A DNA stretch of 11,714 nt from Wenzhouxiangella sp. GTDB lineage: Bacteria > Pseudomonadota > Gammaproteobacteria > Xanthomonadales > Wenzhouxiangellaceae. A program made the position numbers and the translations under genes. The stretch lies in the NCBI GenBank assembly GCA_007135355.1, contig SLJA01000243.1:1-11714 (forward strand), written 5' to 3'. How positions within the stretch are numbered: the stretch's first letter is position 1; every line of letters starts with the position of its first letter. Below are positions 6,084-11,714 of the stretch, piece by piece. The notes beneath the pieces were generated by a model. The model did no database searches. It saw only the letters and a program-made list of their open reading frames with translations, and was not told where the DNA came from.

Positions 6084-8135
6084 TTACAAGCTCGCTTGCT
6101 CGCGAACGAAATCGCCTTGAACCAGAGTCACTCCGAGCTGCCACAAGGTCGCCAGGTCACTGGTGTGCTCCACCCGGGGTGCGATGATTTTGGCCCCATT
6201 ATGCTCGGCTTCGCGCACCAACTCCTGCAGCTTGCGCCGTAGCGGCTCGTCCTCTCCCAGATTGAGCACCATTTCAGGCGCAAGCCTGACGTAGGACAAA
6301 TCCAGAAATTTCAGCGTCGCTTCGACCGTGCTTTCCGGGCTGACATCAGTCAGAGCGAAGCGGCAGCCCAAGGGCCGAAAGCGATCAATGAAGTCTTGTG
6401 CCTGGCGGAGCTTGTCCTCGATTTCGAAATCGCGAAACGCCCAGATCAGCTGAGCGGGTTTGAGCACACCTTTGGTCAACATGCCCTCGAGGTGATCGCA
6501 AAACTCCGACTCGGAGATGGAGTTCACCGACAGGGTGACCAGCCAGGCTTCGTCGGCGTCTACCGGACGATCGGAGATGGCGCTTGACAGACGCTTGAGC
6601 AGATCTTTGTCCATGCGCGGGGCCAGACCGACACGCGCGGCCGCGTGCAAAAACACTGTCGGCAGCAGCACTTCGTCGCTGCCTTCGGCACGCATGCGGG
6701 TCTCGATCTCGTAGATCGTCGTGGTGTCATCGTCCATGCGCGTGATCGGTGAAGACATCAGCCGGATTTCATCGTGGTCCAGTGCATGAATCAGTCGTTC
6801 ATGCCAGGCCAGATCGTCATCACTGACGTCCTCGGAAATTCGCGGACGATAACGCACATAGGCATTGCCACCCGATCGCAAAGCCTCGCTCAGGGCAATT
6901 CCGGCCTGCGAAATGAGAGTTTCGGAGCTGGTTTCTCCGCTGCCGCCCTGGGCGACGCCGACGCTGACCGTGATCGGCAGCGTGAGATCGCCGATCTCCA
7001 GAATCTTGCCCTGACAGTGTTCGACGACCTGTCGAGCCAGCCGATCGGCCGCTTGCGGATCGGGCGTATCGGCAAGGACGGCAAAAATATGATCATGCAA
7101 GCGCGCAATGGCGAGCGCCGCGCCGACGCCCTCGGCCATCAAGCCGCCCTCGGCGCTGATCAGACTGTCAGTGGCGCCGATGCCAACGCGCGACTGCAGT
7201 TTTTCGGGCTGATCGACCGACATCAGCAGGATGCTCAAGCCGGTGGCGTCGGCACGATTGTCCAGTTCGGCATCGACAGCCTTGATGAAAGCGCCGTGAT
7301 TGAGCAGACCGGTTAGCAAATCCGATTGCTTCAGACGGTTCAGCTCCTCGGCCAGGGCCGGGTCGGCATCGGGGTGATCCTCCCGCACCAGCATTTGCGC
7401 GCAAGCCTCGCCGCCGTAGCGAGCCCGAGAAAAAGCGACCACGGCACGAAACCGTTCGCCATCTCGACGCCTGCCATGCAGGCTCAAAGGCTCGCTGGGC
7501 AGCTCATCATGCTGCAGAGACTTCAGGACTTTCTTCAGGTCTGGCCCGTCGGCGGCTGGTTCCAGCAGATCCAGCATGGAGACCCCTTCCAGATCTTCAA
7601 AACTGGCAAATCCGAACACCTGGAGATAGGCCGGGTTGGCAAAAACATGCAGGCCTTCGTGCAAATAAGCAATGGCTTCGCTTGAGCTTTCCAGCAGCAG
7701 GGTGTAGCGGTTCTCGATTTCCAGCATCCGACCCGCCACCAGCCGGGCCTGTTGCCGAGTGCGAATTTGATCGATATGCCGGAGCAGAAGGCGTGTCAGT
7801 TGTCGAGTGTTGAGCGTGCTGACAAATCCGTCGACGCCGCAGGCGGCGGCTGCTAGTGCCGCCTCGGCATCGTCCGGTTCGATTGCCGCGATCAGCGGCA
7901 AGGGTTCGTCCAGCTCGCGTACACCCATCGTGGCCGCGTCCAGAAGCTCCGGCTCCCCGGAGGTGACGAAGACCAGCACCAGATCAATCTTCTCGCTGTC
8001 GATCAGCCGGGTGACGGCATTGGCGGTATCGGCCAGCACAACACGGCGCGGCATAGACCCGAGCAGCTGTTCGACTTCGGCTTGCCGTGCGGCGTCGTTG
8101 CTGACGATGAGAATGTGAGTGGGTTGCTTGCTCAC
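6084..8135 (-). CDS. FimX-like REC-PAS-GGDEF-EAL protein with degenerate domains
   Basis: This 683-residue protein has the domain order and length of FimX, a polar c-di-GMP receptor that controls type IV pilus assembly in Pseudomonas and Xanthomonas. Residues 5-125 form a receiver-like domain without a phosphoacceptor: Phe56 stands where Asp is expected, and Ser12-Asn13 replace the acidic pair. A PAS domain follows at about 140-255. The GGDEF domain (about 262-431) keeps 'DLLTGLLNHGAF', but its signature is H347-D-H-I-F351 and there is no RxxD inhibitory site. The EAL domain (about 440-680) has E476-I-E478 instead of EAL, keeps R480, and lacks the DDFGTG motif and the catalytic lysine. It therefore should neither make nor cleave c-di-GMP; binding remains possible. 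It starts at GTG 8135, with only a weak ribosome binding site. Domain reading is firm; the FimX role is inferred from architecture. Confidence 0.8.
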   Translation of the reverse strand: MSKQPTHILIVSNDAARQAEVEQLLGSMPRRVVLADTANAVTRLIDSEKIDLVLVFVTSGEPELLDAATMGVRELDEPLPLIAAIEPDDAEAALAAAACGVDGFVSTLNTRQLTRLLLRHIDQIRTRQQARLVAGRMLEIENRYTLLLESSSEAIAYLHEGLHVFANPAYLQVFGFASFEDLEGVSMLDLLEPAADGPDLKKVLKSLQHDELPSEPLSLHGRRRDGERFRAVVAFSRARYGGEACAQMLVREDHPDADPALAEELNRLKQSDLLTGLLNHGAFIKAVDAELDNRADATGLSILLMSVDQPEKLQSRVGIGATDSLISAEGGLMAEGVGAALAIARLHDHIFAVLADTPDPQAADRLARQVVEHCQGKILEIGDLTLPITVSVGVAQGGSGETSSETLISQAGIALSEALRSGGNAYVRYRPRISEDVSDDDLAWHERLIHALDHDEIRLMSSPITRMDDDTTTIYEIETRMRAEGSDEVLLPTVFLHAAARVGLAPRMDKDLLKRLSSAISDRPVDADEAWLVTLSVNSISESEFCDHLEGMLTKGVLKPAQLIWAFRDFEIEDKLRQAQDFIDRFRPLGCRFALTDVSPESTVEATLKFLDLSYVRLAPEMVLNLGEDEPLRRKLQELVREAEHNGAKIIAPRVEHTSDLATLWQLGVTLVQGDFVREQASL

Positions 8136-8162
8136 GGTTGATCTGATTCTTGAACAAATCGC

Positions 8163-8171
8163 ATAGTAGCA
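8163..8171 (-). promoter_or_regulatory. Possible extended -10 promoter upstream of the FimX-like gene
   Basis: On the minus strand TGC-TACTAT is an extended -10 element (TG-N plus four of six -10 bases), 27 bases before the GTG start. The -35 region is poor. If active, it would let the FimX-like gene be transcribed independently of epmB. Confidence 0.25.
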
Positions 8172-8187
8172 GTATCTGCCTGAATGA

Positions 8188-9216
8188 CTAAAGGATCGGA
8201 GTCTTGTAGGGCTGGCCCTGTTCTTCTCTGACCAAGCGCGGAACCAAATATCCGGGCAGGCGCAGGCGCAAGCTCTCCATCAGCGCGCGCGCCCGGCCCA
8301 GGTCAACTTCGAAACGTTGGGCGCCATGAACCCGATCCAGAAGATGGAGGTAGTAAGGCAGGGCGCCGGCGAGGAAACTGCGCTCCATCAGGTTGACCAG
8401 GACATCAGGCTGATCGTTGATGCCGGCCAGCAGCACCGCCTGGTTGAGCAGGTGCACGCCCCGTTTGCGCAGTTTCAACAGGGCCAGATCGACCGTGTGG
8501 TCGAACTCAGCCGCATGGTTGGCATGAATGACCAGCACCAGCGGCCAGGGTAGCTGCTCCACCCAGGTTAAAAATGCAGGCGTGATCCGGTCCGGCAGGG
8601 TTACCGGCATTCGCGTATGCAGTCTGAGACGCTTGATCCCCGGCAGCAGCGCGAGCTGCTCGGACAATCCCGACAGCTGGCGCGTAGACAGCATCAAGGG
8701 ATCGCCTCCCGACAGGATGATTTCTTCGACATCTTCAGCCGCGGTCAGATACTCCATGGCCTGCTGCCAGCGTCGGCCGGGGGCGCGTTCTTCAGCGTAG
8801 GGGAACTGCTGCCGGAAACAGTAGCGGCAATGGATGGCGCAGGCGCCCGTAGCGATCAACAGCACACGACCGGCGTATTTGTGCAACACGCCCGGAGCCT
8901 GGCGGCTGGCCATGTCACCGACCGGATCGGGACCGAAGCCGCTGGCCGCGCGGCTCTCGTCGGCATCGGGCAGCACTTGAAGCAGCAGAGGGTCGCTCCG
9001 GTCGCCTGGACGCATGCGGCGGGCGAAGGCCAGTGGCACCCGCATCGGAAAAGCGACCTCGGGGTCTGTGTGATCGGGCCCCACGGGCAGTCCGAGAAAT
9101 TCCAGCAGGGCGGCCGGTGTGCGCACGGCTTGGCGAATCTGCTGGCGCCAATCACCCTCGGCGCGAAGCGGCCGGCCGGTGGATCGCGGTAAACTAGCAG
9201 GTTGACTGATCAGCAT
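8188..9216 (-). CDS. epmB: EF-P (R)-beta-lysylation protein EpmB (radical SAM lysine 2,3-aminomutase)
   Basis: EpmB (YjeK) converts (S)-alpha-lysine to (R)-beta-lysine with a [4Fe-4S] cluster, S-adenosylmethionine and PLP; EpmA then attaches it to EF-P. The 342-residue product, the same length as E. coli EpmB, has '[34 protein letters not shown]' spread over residues about 109-142, with cluster ligands C126-x3-C130-x2-C133. It also has '[12 protein letters not shown]', 'LHTRMPV', 'HANHAAEFD', 'LLNQAVLL', '[10 protein letters not shown]' and a C-terminal '[11 protein letters not shown]'. It is shorter than clostridial KamA (lysine fermentation), and its place next to efp favours EpmB. The ATG at 9214-9216 has a modest AAAGG at 9226-9230. 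It is divergent from efp and 52 bases ahead of the FimX-like gene on the same strand, with no terminator between. EpmA is not in the window. Confidence 0.94.
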   Translation of the reverse strand: MLISQPASLPRSTGRPLRAEGDWRQQIRQAVRTPAALLEFLGLPVGPDHTDPEVAFPMRVPLAFARRMRPGDRSDPLLLQVLPDADESRAASGFGPDPVGDMASRQAPGVLHKYAGRVLLIATGACAIHCRYCFRQQFPYAEERAPGRRWQQAMEYLTAAEDVEEIILSGGDPLMLSTRQLSGLSEQLALLPGIKRLRLHTRMPVTLPDRITPAFLTWVEQLPWPLVLVIHANHAAEFDHTVDLALLKLRKRGVHLLNQAVLLAGINDQPDVLVNLMERSFLAGALPYYLHLLDRVHGAQRFEVDLGRARALMESLRLRLPGYLVPRLVREEQGQPYKTPIL

Positions 9217-9286
9217 CTTTTGCTGCCTTTGATCGCCCCGGCTCGTGGCCGTTGACGGGTACTGAATCCGGGGTGCATTGTAATTT

Positions 9287-9290
9287 GGAG
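9287..9290 (+). promoter_or_regulatory. Shine-Dalgarno sequence of efp
   Basis: GGAG six bases before the ATG at 9297. It decides the start over an in-frame upstream start codon at 9252, which has no such site and would add 15 residues absent from the family. Confidence 0.75.
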
Positions 9291-9296
9291 AAGAGC

Positions 9297-9866
9297 ATGG
9301 CGAGCTACAGCACCAACGAATTCAAATCCGGCCTGAAAATCATTCTCGACGGTGACCCCTATACCATTGTAGAAAACGAGTTTGTCAAGCCAGGCAAGGG
9401 ACAAGCGTTCAACCGCGTGCGGGTTCGCAACCTCAAGACTGGCCGGACGATTGAAAAGACGTTCAAGTCGGGGGATTCGGTTGAGGCGGCGGACGTGTTC
9501 GAAAAGGAAATCCAGTATCTCTACAGTGACGGCGAATTCTGGCACTTCATGGATGTGGAGACCTTCGACCAGCTATCCGCCGGTGAATCGGCCATTGGCG
9601 ATGCGGCCCAGTGGATGAAGGAAGAGGATATGTGCCAGGTCACGCTGTGGAACGGGGTGCCGTTGACGGTGTTGCCGCCAAATTTCGTCGAGCTCAAGAT
9701 TGTCGAGACCGACCCAGGACTCAAGGGTGACACTTCCGGCAGCGGTGGCAAGCCGGCACGCCTTGAGACCGGTGCCACCGTGCGCGTCCCGCTGTTTGTG
9801 CAAGAGGGCGAAGTGATTCGCGTGGATACTCGCAAGGGCGAATACGTCTCTCGCGTTAAGGAGTAG
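9297..9866 (+). CDS. efp: Elongation factor P
   Basis: EF-P binds between the P and E sites of ribosomes stalled on consecutive prolines and promotes peptide bond formation. The 189-residue product aligns along its length with E. coli EF-P (188 residues): '[11 protein letters not shown]' with the modified residue Lys34, 'KTFKSGDS', '[17 protein letters not shown]', 'LWNGVPL', '[20 protein letters not shown]' and C-terminal '[18 protein letters not shown]'. Lys34 together with the neighbouring epmB indicates beta-lysylation rather than rhamnosylation (which uses Arg) or the unmodified type. The start at 9297 is fixed by GGAG at 9287-9290 and by the conserved '[13 protein letters not shown]' N-terminus. 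It is the first gene of an efp-mtaD-ubiG run; no convincing promoter could be picked out in the 80-base gap shared with epmB. Confidence 0.98.
   Translation: MASYSTNEFKSGLKIILDGDPYTIVENEFVKPGKGQAFNRVRVRNLKTGRTIEKTFKSGDSVEAADVFEKEIQYLYSDGEFWHFMDVETFDQLSAGESAIGDAAQWMKEEDMCQVTLWNGVPLTVLPPNFVELKIVETDPGLKGDTSGSGGKPARLETGATVRVPLFVQEGEVIRVDTRKGEYVSRVKE
9858..9863 (+). promoter_or_regulatory. Shine-Dalgarno sequence of mtaD inside the end of efp
   Basis: AAGGAG forms the last two sense codons of efp (Lys-Glu before TAG) and sits 8 bases before the GTG start of mtaD. Ribosomes finishing efp would be placed directly at the mtaD start. Confidence 0.75.
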
Positions 9867-9871
9867 TCGGG

Positions 9872-11218
9872 GTGACTGACGGTGATACGGCGCTGTTACC
9901 GGAATGGATTGTTCCGGTCCACCCGCACGGTGAGGTCCTGACCCACCACGCGCTGGTGCTGCATGGCGAGCGAATCAGTGCCGTGCTGCCGAAGGAGCAG
10001 CTGGCCGAGACCTTTCCCGATGTCGAGAAAGTGCACCTGCCCGGACAGGTCTTGTTGCCGGGTTTGGTCAACGCGCATGCCCACAGCGCCATGAGTCTGC
10101 TGCGCGGGTTGGCCGACGACCTGCCGCTGATGCGTTGGTTGGAAGATCATATCTGGCCGGCGGAACAAGCCTGTGTGGGCGATGAGTATGTGCGCGTTGG
10201 AACCGAACTGGCTATCGCCGAAATGTTGCAGGGCGGGACGACCTGCTTCAATGACAGCTATTTTTTTCCCGATGTTGCAGCCGCGGCCGCGCAGCGCGCG
10301 GGCATGCGCGCCGTGGTCGGTTTGCCGCTGATTAGCGTACCGACCGCCTGGGCCGGTACCGAGGACGAGTATTTCGCCCGCGGATTGGCCGTTCACGCCG
10401 ATCTGCGGGGTCACTCATTGGTCAGTACCGCGTTTGCCCCGCATGCGCCATACACCGTCAGCGACAATGCCTTCAGGCGCGTTCGCGATTTGTCCCGGAA
10501 TCTCGACATTCGTGTCCATCTGCATTTGCTCGAAGCGGCTGGCGAGGTCGAAAGCAGTCATCAGCAGTACCGTTGTGGCCCGATCGAGCGGCTGGAGAAG
10601 TTGGGATTGTTCAATGATCGCCTGCTGGCCGTGCACATGACCCAGCTCGACGAGCGTGACATGGACCAGGTCGCTCAGGCCGGGGTTCATGTGCTGCATT
10701 GCCCGGCCTCCAACCTCAAGCTGGCCAGCGGCATTTGCCCGGTCGCGAGTCTGGTGCAACGCGGGGTGAATATTTGCATTGGCACCGACGGCGCGGCCAG
10801 CAACAACACACTCGACATGTTTGCCGAAATGCGCCTGGCGGCATTGTTGGCCAAGGGGTATAGCGGCAATCCAGAGGCGGTTCCGGCCGAGCAGGCGCTG
10901 GCCATGGCCACCATCAACGCGGCGCGCGCGCTGGGGCTTGAAGAACAGATTGGTACGCTTGATGCCGGCAAGCAGGCTGACCTGATTGCGGTCTCGCTTG
11001 ACAGGATCGAGACGCTGCCGGTGCATCATGTGATTTCCCAGCTGGTCTATGCCACCGGCCGCCATCAAGTCAGGCATGTTTGGGTCGCCGGTCGACAAGT
11101 GGTTCGGGAGGGGGAGTTGCTGAGCCTGGATATCGACCGGATCAAGTCCGAGACTGCGACCTGGCAACGCCGCCTGCAACGAATCGATCGTTCGGCCACC
11201 AGTGAACCTCACCCATGA
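9872..11218 (+). CDS. mtaD: 5'-methylthioadenosine/S-adenosylhomocysteine deaminase (TRZ/ATZ family)
   Basis: This 448-residue amidohydrolase likely deaminates 5'-methylthioadenosine and/or S-adenosylhomocysteine to the inosine forms. Metal-site residues are visible: H69-A-H71 in 'GLVNAHAHSAM', H218 and the catalytic-type E221 in 'HLHLLE', H255, and D306 in 'GTDGAASNN'. 'APHAPYT' (189-195) is also typical of the deaminase branch. The C-terminus has the amidohydrolase ending 'GTLDAGKQADLIAV'. A gene of this type next to ubiG is also known in Pseudomonas aeruginosa (PA3170, a characterised methylthioadenosine deaminase), which supports the assignment; other nucleoside or triazine-type deaminases of the family are the alternative. 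It starts at GTG 9872, five bases after efp, with AAGGAG inside efp, and its TGA overlaps the ubiG ATG (ATGA, 11215-11218). Confidence 0.87.
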   Translation: MTDGDTALLPEWIVPVHPHGEVLTHHALVLHGERISAVLPKEQLAETFPDVEKVHLPGQVLLPGLVNAHAHSAMSLLRGLADDLPLMRWLEDHIWPAEQACVGDEYVRVGTELAIAEMLQGGTTCFNDSYFFPDVAAAAAQRAGMRAVVGLPLISVPTAWAGTEDEYFARGLAVHADLRGHSLVSTAFAPHAPYTVSDNAFRRVRDLSRNLDIRVHLHLLEAAGEVESSHQQYRCGPIERLEKLGLFNDRLLAVHMTQLDERDMDQVAQAGVHVLHCPASNLKLASGICPVASLVQRGVNICIGTDGAASNNTLDMFAEMRLAALLAKGYSGNPEAVPAEQALAMATINAARALGLEEQIGTLDAGKQADLIAVSLDRIETLPVHHVISQLVYATGRHQVRHVWVAGRQVVREGELLSLDIDRIKSETATWQRRLQRIDRSATSEPHP

Positions 11219-11714
11219 ACCAAGAGACCGTCGTGCAAGTTGCCAATGTTGATCCGCGTGAGGCCGAAAAATTCGACGCGCTGGCAGCGCGTTGGTGGGA
11301 TCCGGATGGCGATTTTCGCCCTCTGCATGACATCAACGGTCCGCGCGTGGCCTATATCGAGGCCAGGGCCGCGTTGAGCGGTCAACGTGTGCTGGATGTG
11401 GGTTGTGGCGGCGGTTTGCTGTGTGAGGCAGTGCGGGAACGTGGCGCCATGGTGACGGGCATTGATGTGGCCGACAAGCCGCTGGGCGTTGCGCGCCTGC
11501 ACGCAACAGCAAGTGGGCTGGACATTGACTACCGGAAGATCACGGCCGAAGCCATGGCCGAACAGATGGCCGAGTCCTTCGACCGGGTTTGCTGCCTGGA
11601 AATGCTCGAGCACGTCCCCGACCCGGCCGAGACGATTCGGGCCTGTGCCGCGCTTTGTCGGCCGGGGGGGCATCTATTCTTCAGCACCATCAATCGCTCT
11701 GCGCTGGCCTGGTC
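11215..11714 (+). CDS. ubiG: UbiG, bifunctional ubiquinone O-methyltransferase (N-terminal part)
   Basis: The gene runs off the right edge after 166 complete codons. UbiG carries out both O-methylations of ubiquinone synthesis, using S-adenosylmethionine, at the inner face of the membrane. The visible part matches E. coli UbiG closely in pattern: 'AEKFDALAARWWDPDGDF-PLH-IN' near residues 17-41, SAM motif I 'VLDVGCGGGLL' (59-69), acidic motif 'VTGIDVAD', and 'CLEMLEHVPDP', followed by 'LCRPGGHLFFSTINRS'. The last third of the protein is missing. The ATG overlaps the mtaD stop by 4 bases, so translation is probably coupled. The pairing puts an S-adenosylhomocysteine-consuming enzyme directly upstream of a producer of that inhibitor. 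Confidence 0.95.
   Translation, partial: MNQETVVQVANVDPREAEKFDALAARWWDPDGDFRPLHDINGPRVAYIEARAALSGQRVLDVGCGGGLLCEAVRERGAMVTGIDVADKPLGVARLHATASGLDIDYRKITAEAMAEQMAESFDRVCCLEMLEHVPDPAETIRACAALCRPGGHLFFSTINRSALAW

Noticed and set aside
6774..7316. A 180-codon plus-strand frame inside the FimX-like gene
   Set aside because: It is antisense to a coherent multidomain protein and has no recognisable motif.
6084..8135. An active diguanylate cyclase or c-di-GMP phosphodiesterase
   Set aside because: The GGDEF and EAL catalytic signatures are both replaced (HDHIF and EIE), and further catalytic residues are missing.
8188..9216. Catabolic lysine 2,3-aminomutase (KamA) instead of EpmB
   Set aside because: Length, C-terminus and the neighbouring efp with Lys34 all match EpmB, and no lysine fermentation genes are near.
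9252..9284. A sigma70 promoter for efp formed by TTGACG (9252-9257) and TGTAAT (9279-9284)
   Set aside because: The 21-base spacing is too long, and the predicted start would fall after the ribosome binding site.
9252..9296. An upstream start for efp adding 15 residues
   Set aside because: The EF-P family begins with the 'MA-Y' pattern seen at 9297, which also has a well-spaced ribosome binding site.
9896..11212. Two consecutive minus-strand frames (172 and 265 codons) opposite mtaD
   Set aside because: They are antisense shadows of a well-supported amidohydrolase, with His/Gln-rich low-complexity translations and no family resemblance.
1..11714. tRNA or rRNA genes, CRISPR arrays, insertion sequences, prophage or defence genes
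   Set aside because: None was seen: no repeat arrays, no transposase or integrase motifs, and nearly all of the sequence is taken up by conserved housekeeping genes.

Overview
The window reads as ordinary, GC-rich chromosomal DNA of a gammaproteobacterium. Evidence for this is the set of conserved housekeeping genes (lptG, xseB, tilS, accA, gluQ, htpX, epmB, efp, ubiG) together with a Tat-exported high-potential iron-sulfur protein (HiPIP) and a FimX-like signalling protein of the kind known from Pseudomonas and Xanthomonas. A lineage near Xanthomonadales or Chromatiales fits, but that placement is inference. No mobile element, tRNA, rRNA, CRISPR array or clear sign of horizontal transfer was seen. 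Twelve genes are present, two of them cut by the window edges, and almost all of the DNA is coding; the longest gap between genes is 107 bases.

Layout: (1) 1-429, + strand: the 3' end of lptG, running into a strong hairpin shared with the convergent gene. (2) 484-819, - strand: HiPIP with a Tat signal. (3) 927-1556, + strand: an AlkB-type DNA repair dioxygenase, whose end overlaps the end of xseB by 17 bases. (4) 1540-5098, - strand: a tight cluster read gluQ, accA, tilS, xseB, covering tRNA(Asp) queuosine glutamylation, acetyl-CoA carboxyltransferase, tRNA(Ile2) lysidine synthesis and the small subunit of exonuclease VII. (5) 5151-6032, + strand: the membrane protease htpX, divergent from gluQ and closed by a strong hairpin. 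(6) 6084-9216, - strand: epmB followed by a 683-residue REC-PAS-GGDEF-EAL protein in which the catalytic signatures of all three enzymatic or receiver domains are degenerate. (7) 9297 to the window end, + strand: efp, mtaD and ubiG, tightly spaced or overlapping.

Two functional pairings stand out. efp and epmB are divergent neighbours: EpmB makes the (R)-beta-lysine that is attached to Lys34 of EF-P, and that lysine is present here. mtaD and ubiG overlap by 4 bases: UbiG consumes S-adenosylmethionine and releases S-adenosylhomocysteine, which MtaD-family enzymes can deaminate.

No wholly new system is evident. The items most worth a second look are the FimX-like protein and its position behind epmB, a small hairpin that overlaps the htpX ribosome binding site, competing hairpins at the lptG/HiPIP junction, and the scarcity of Shine-Dalgarno sequences in the gluQ-accA-tilS-xseB cluster.
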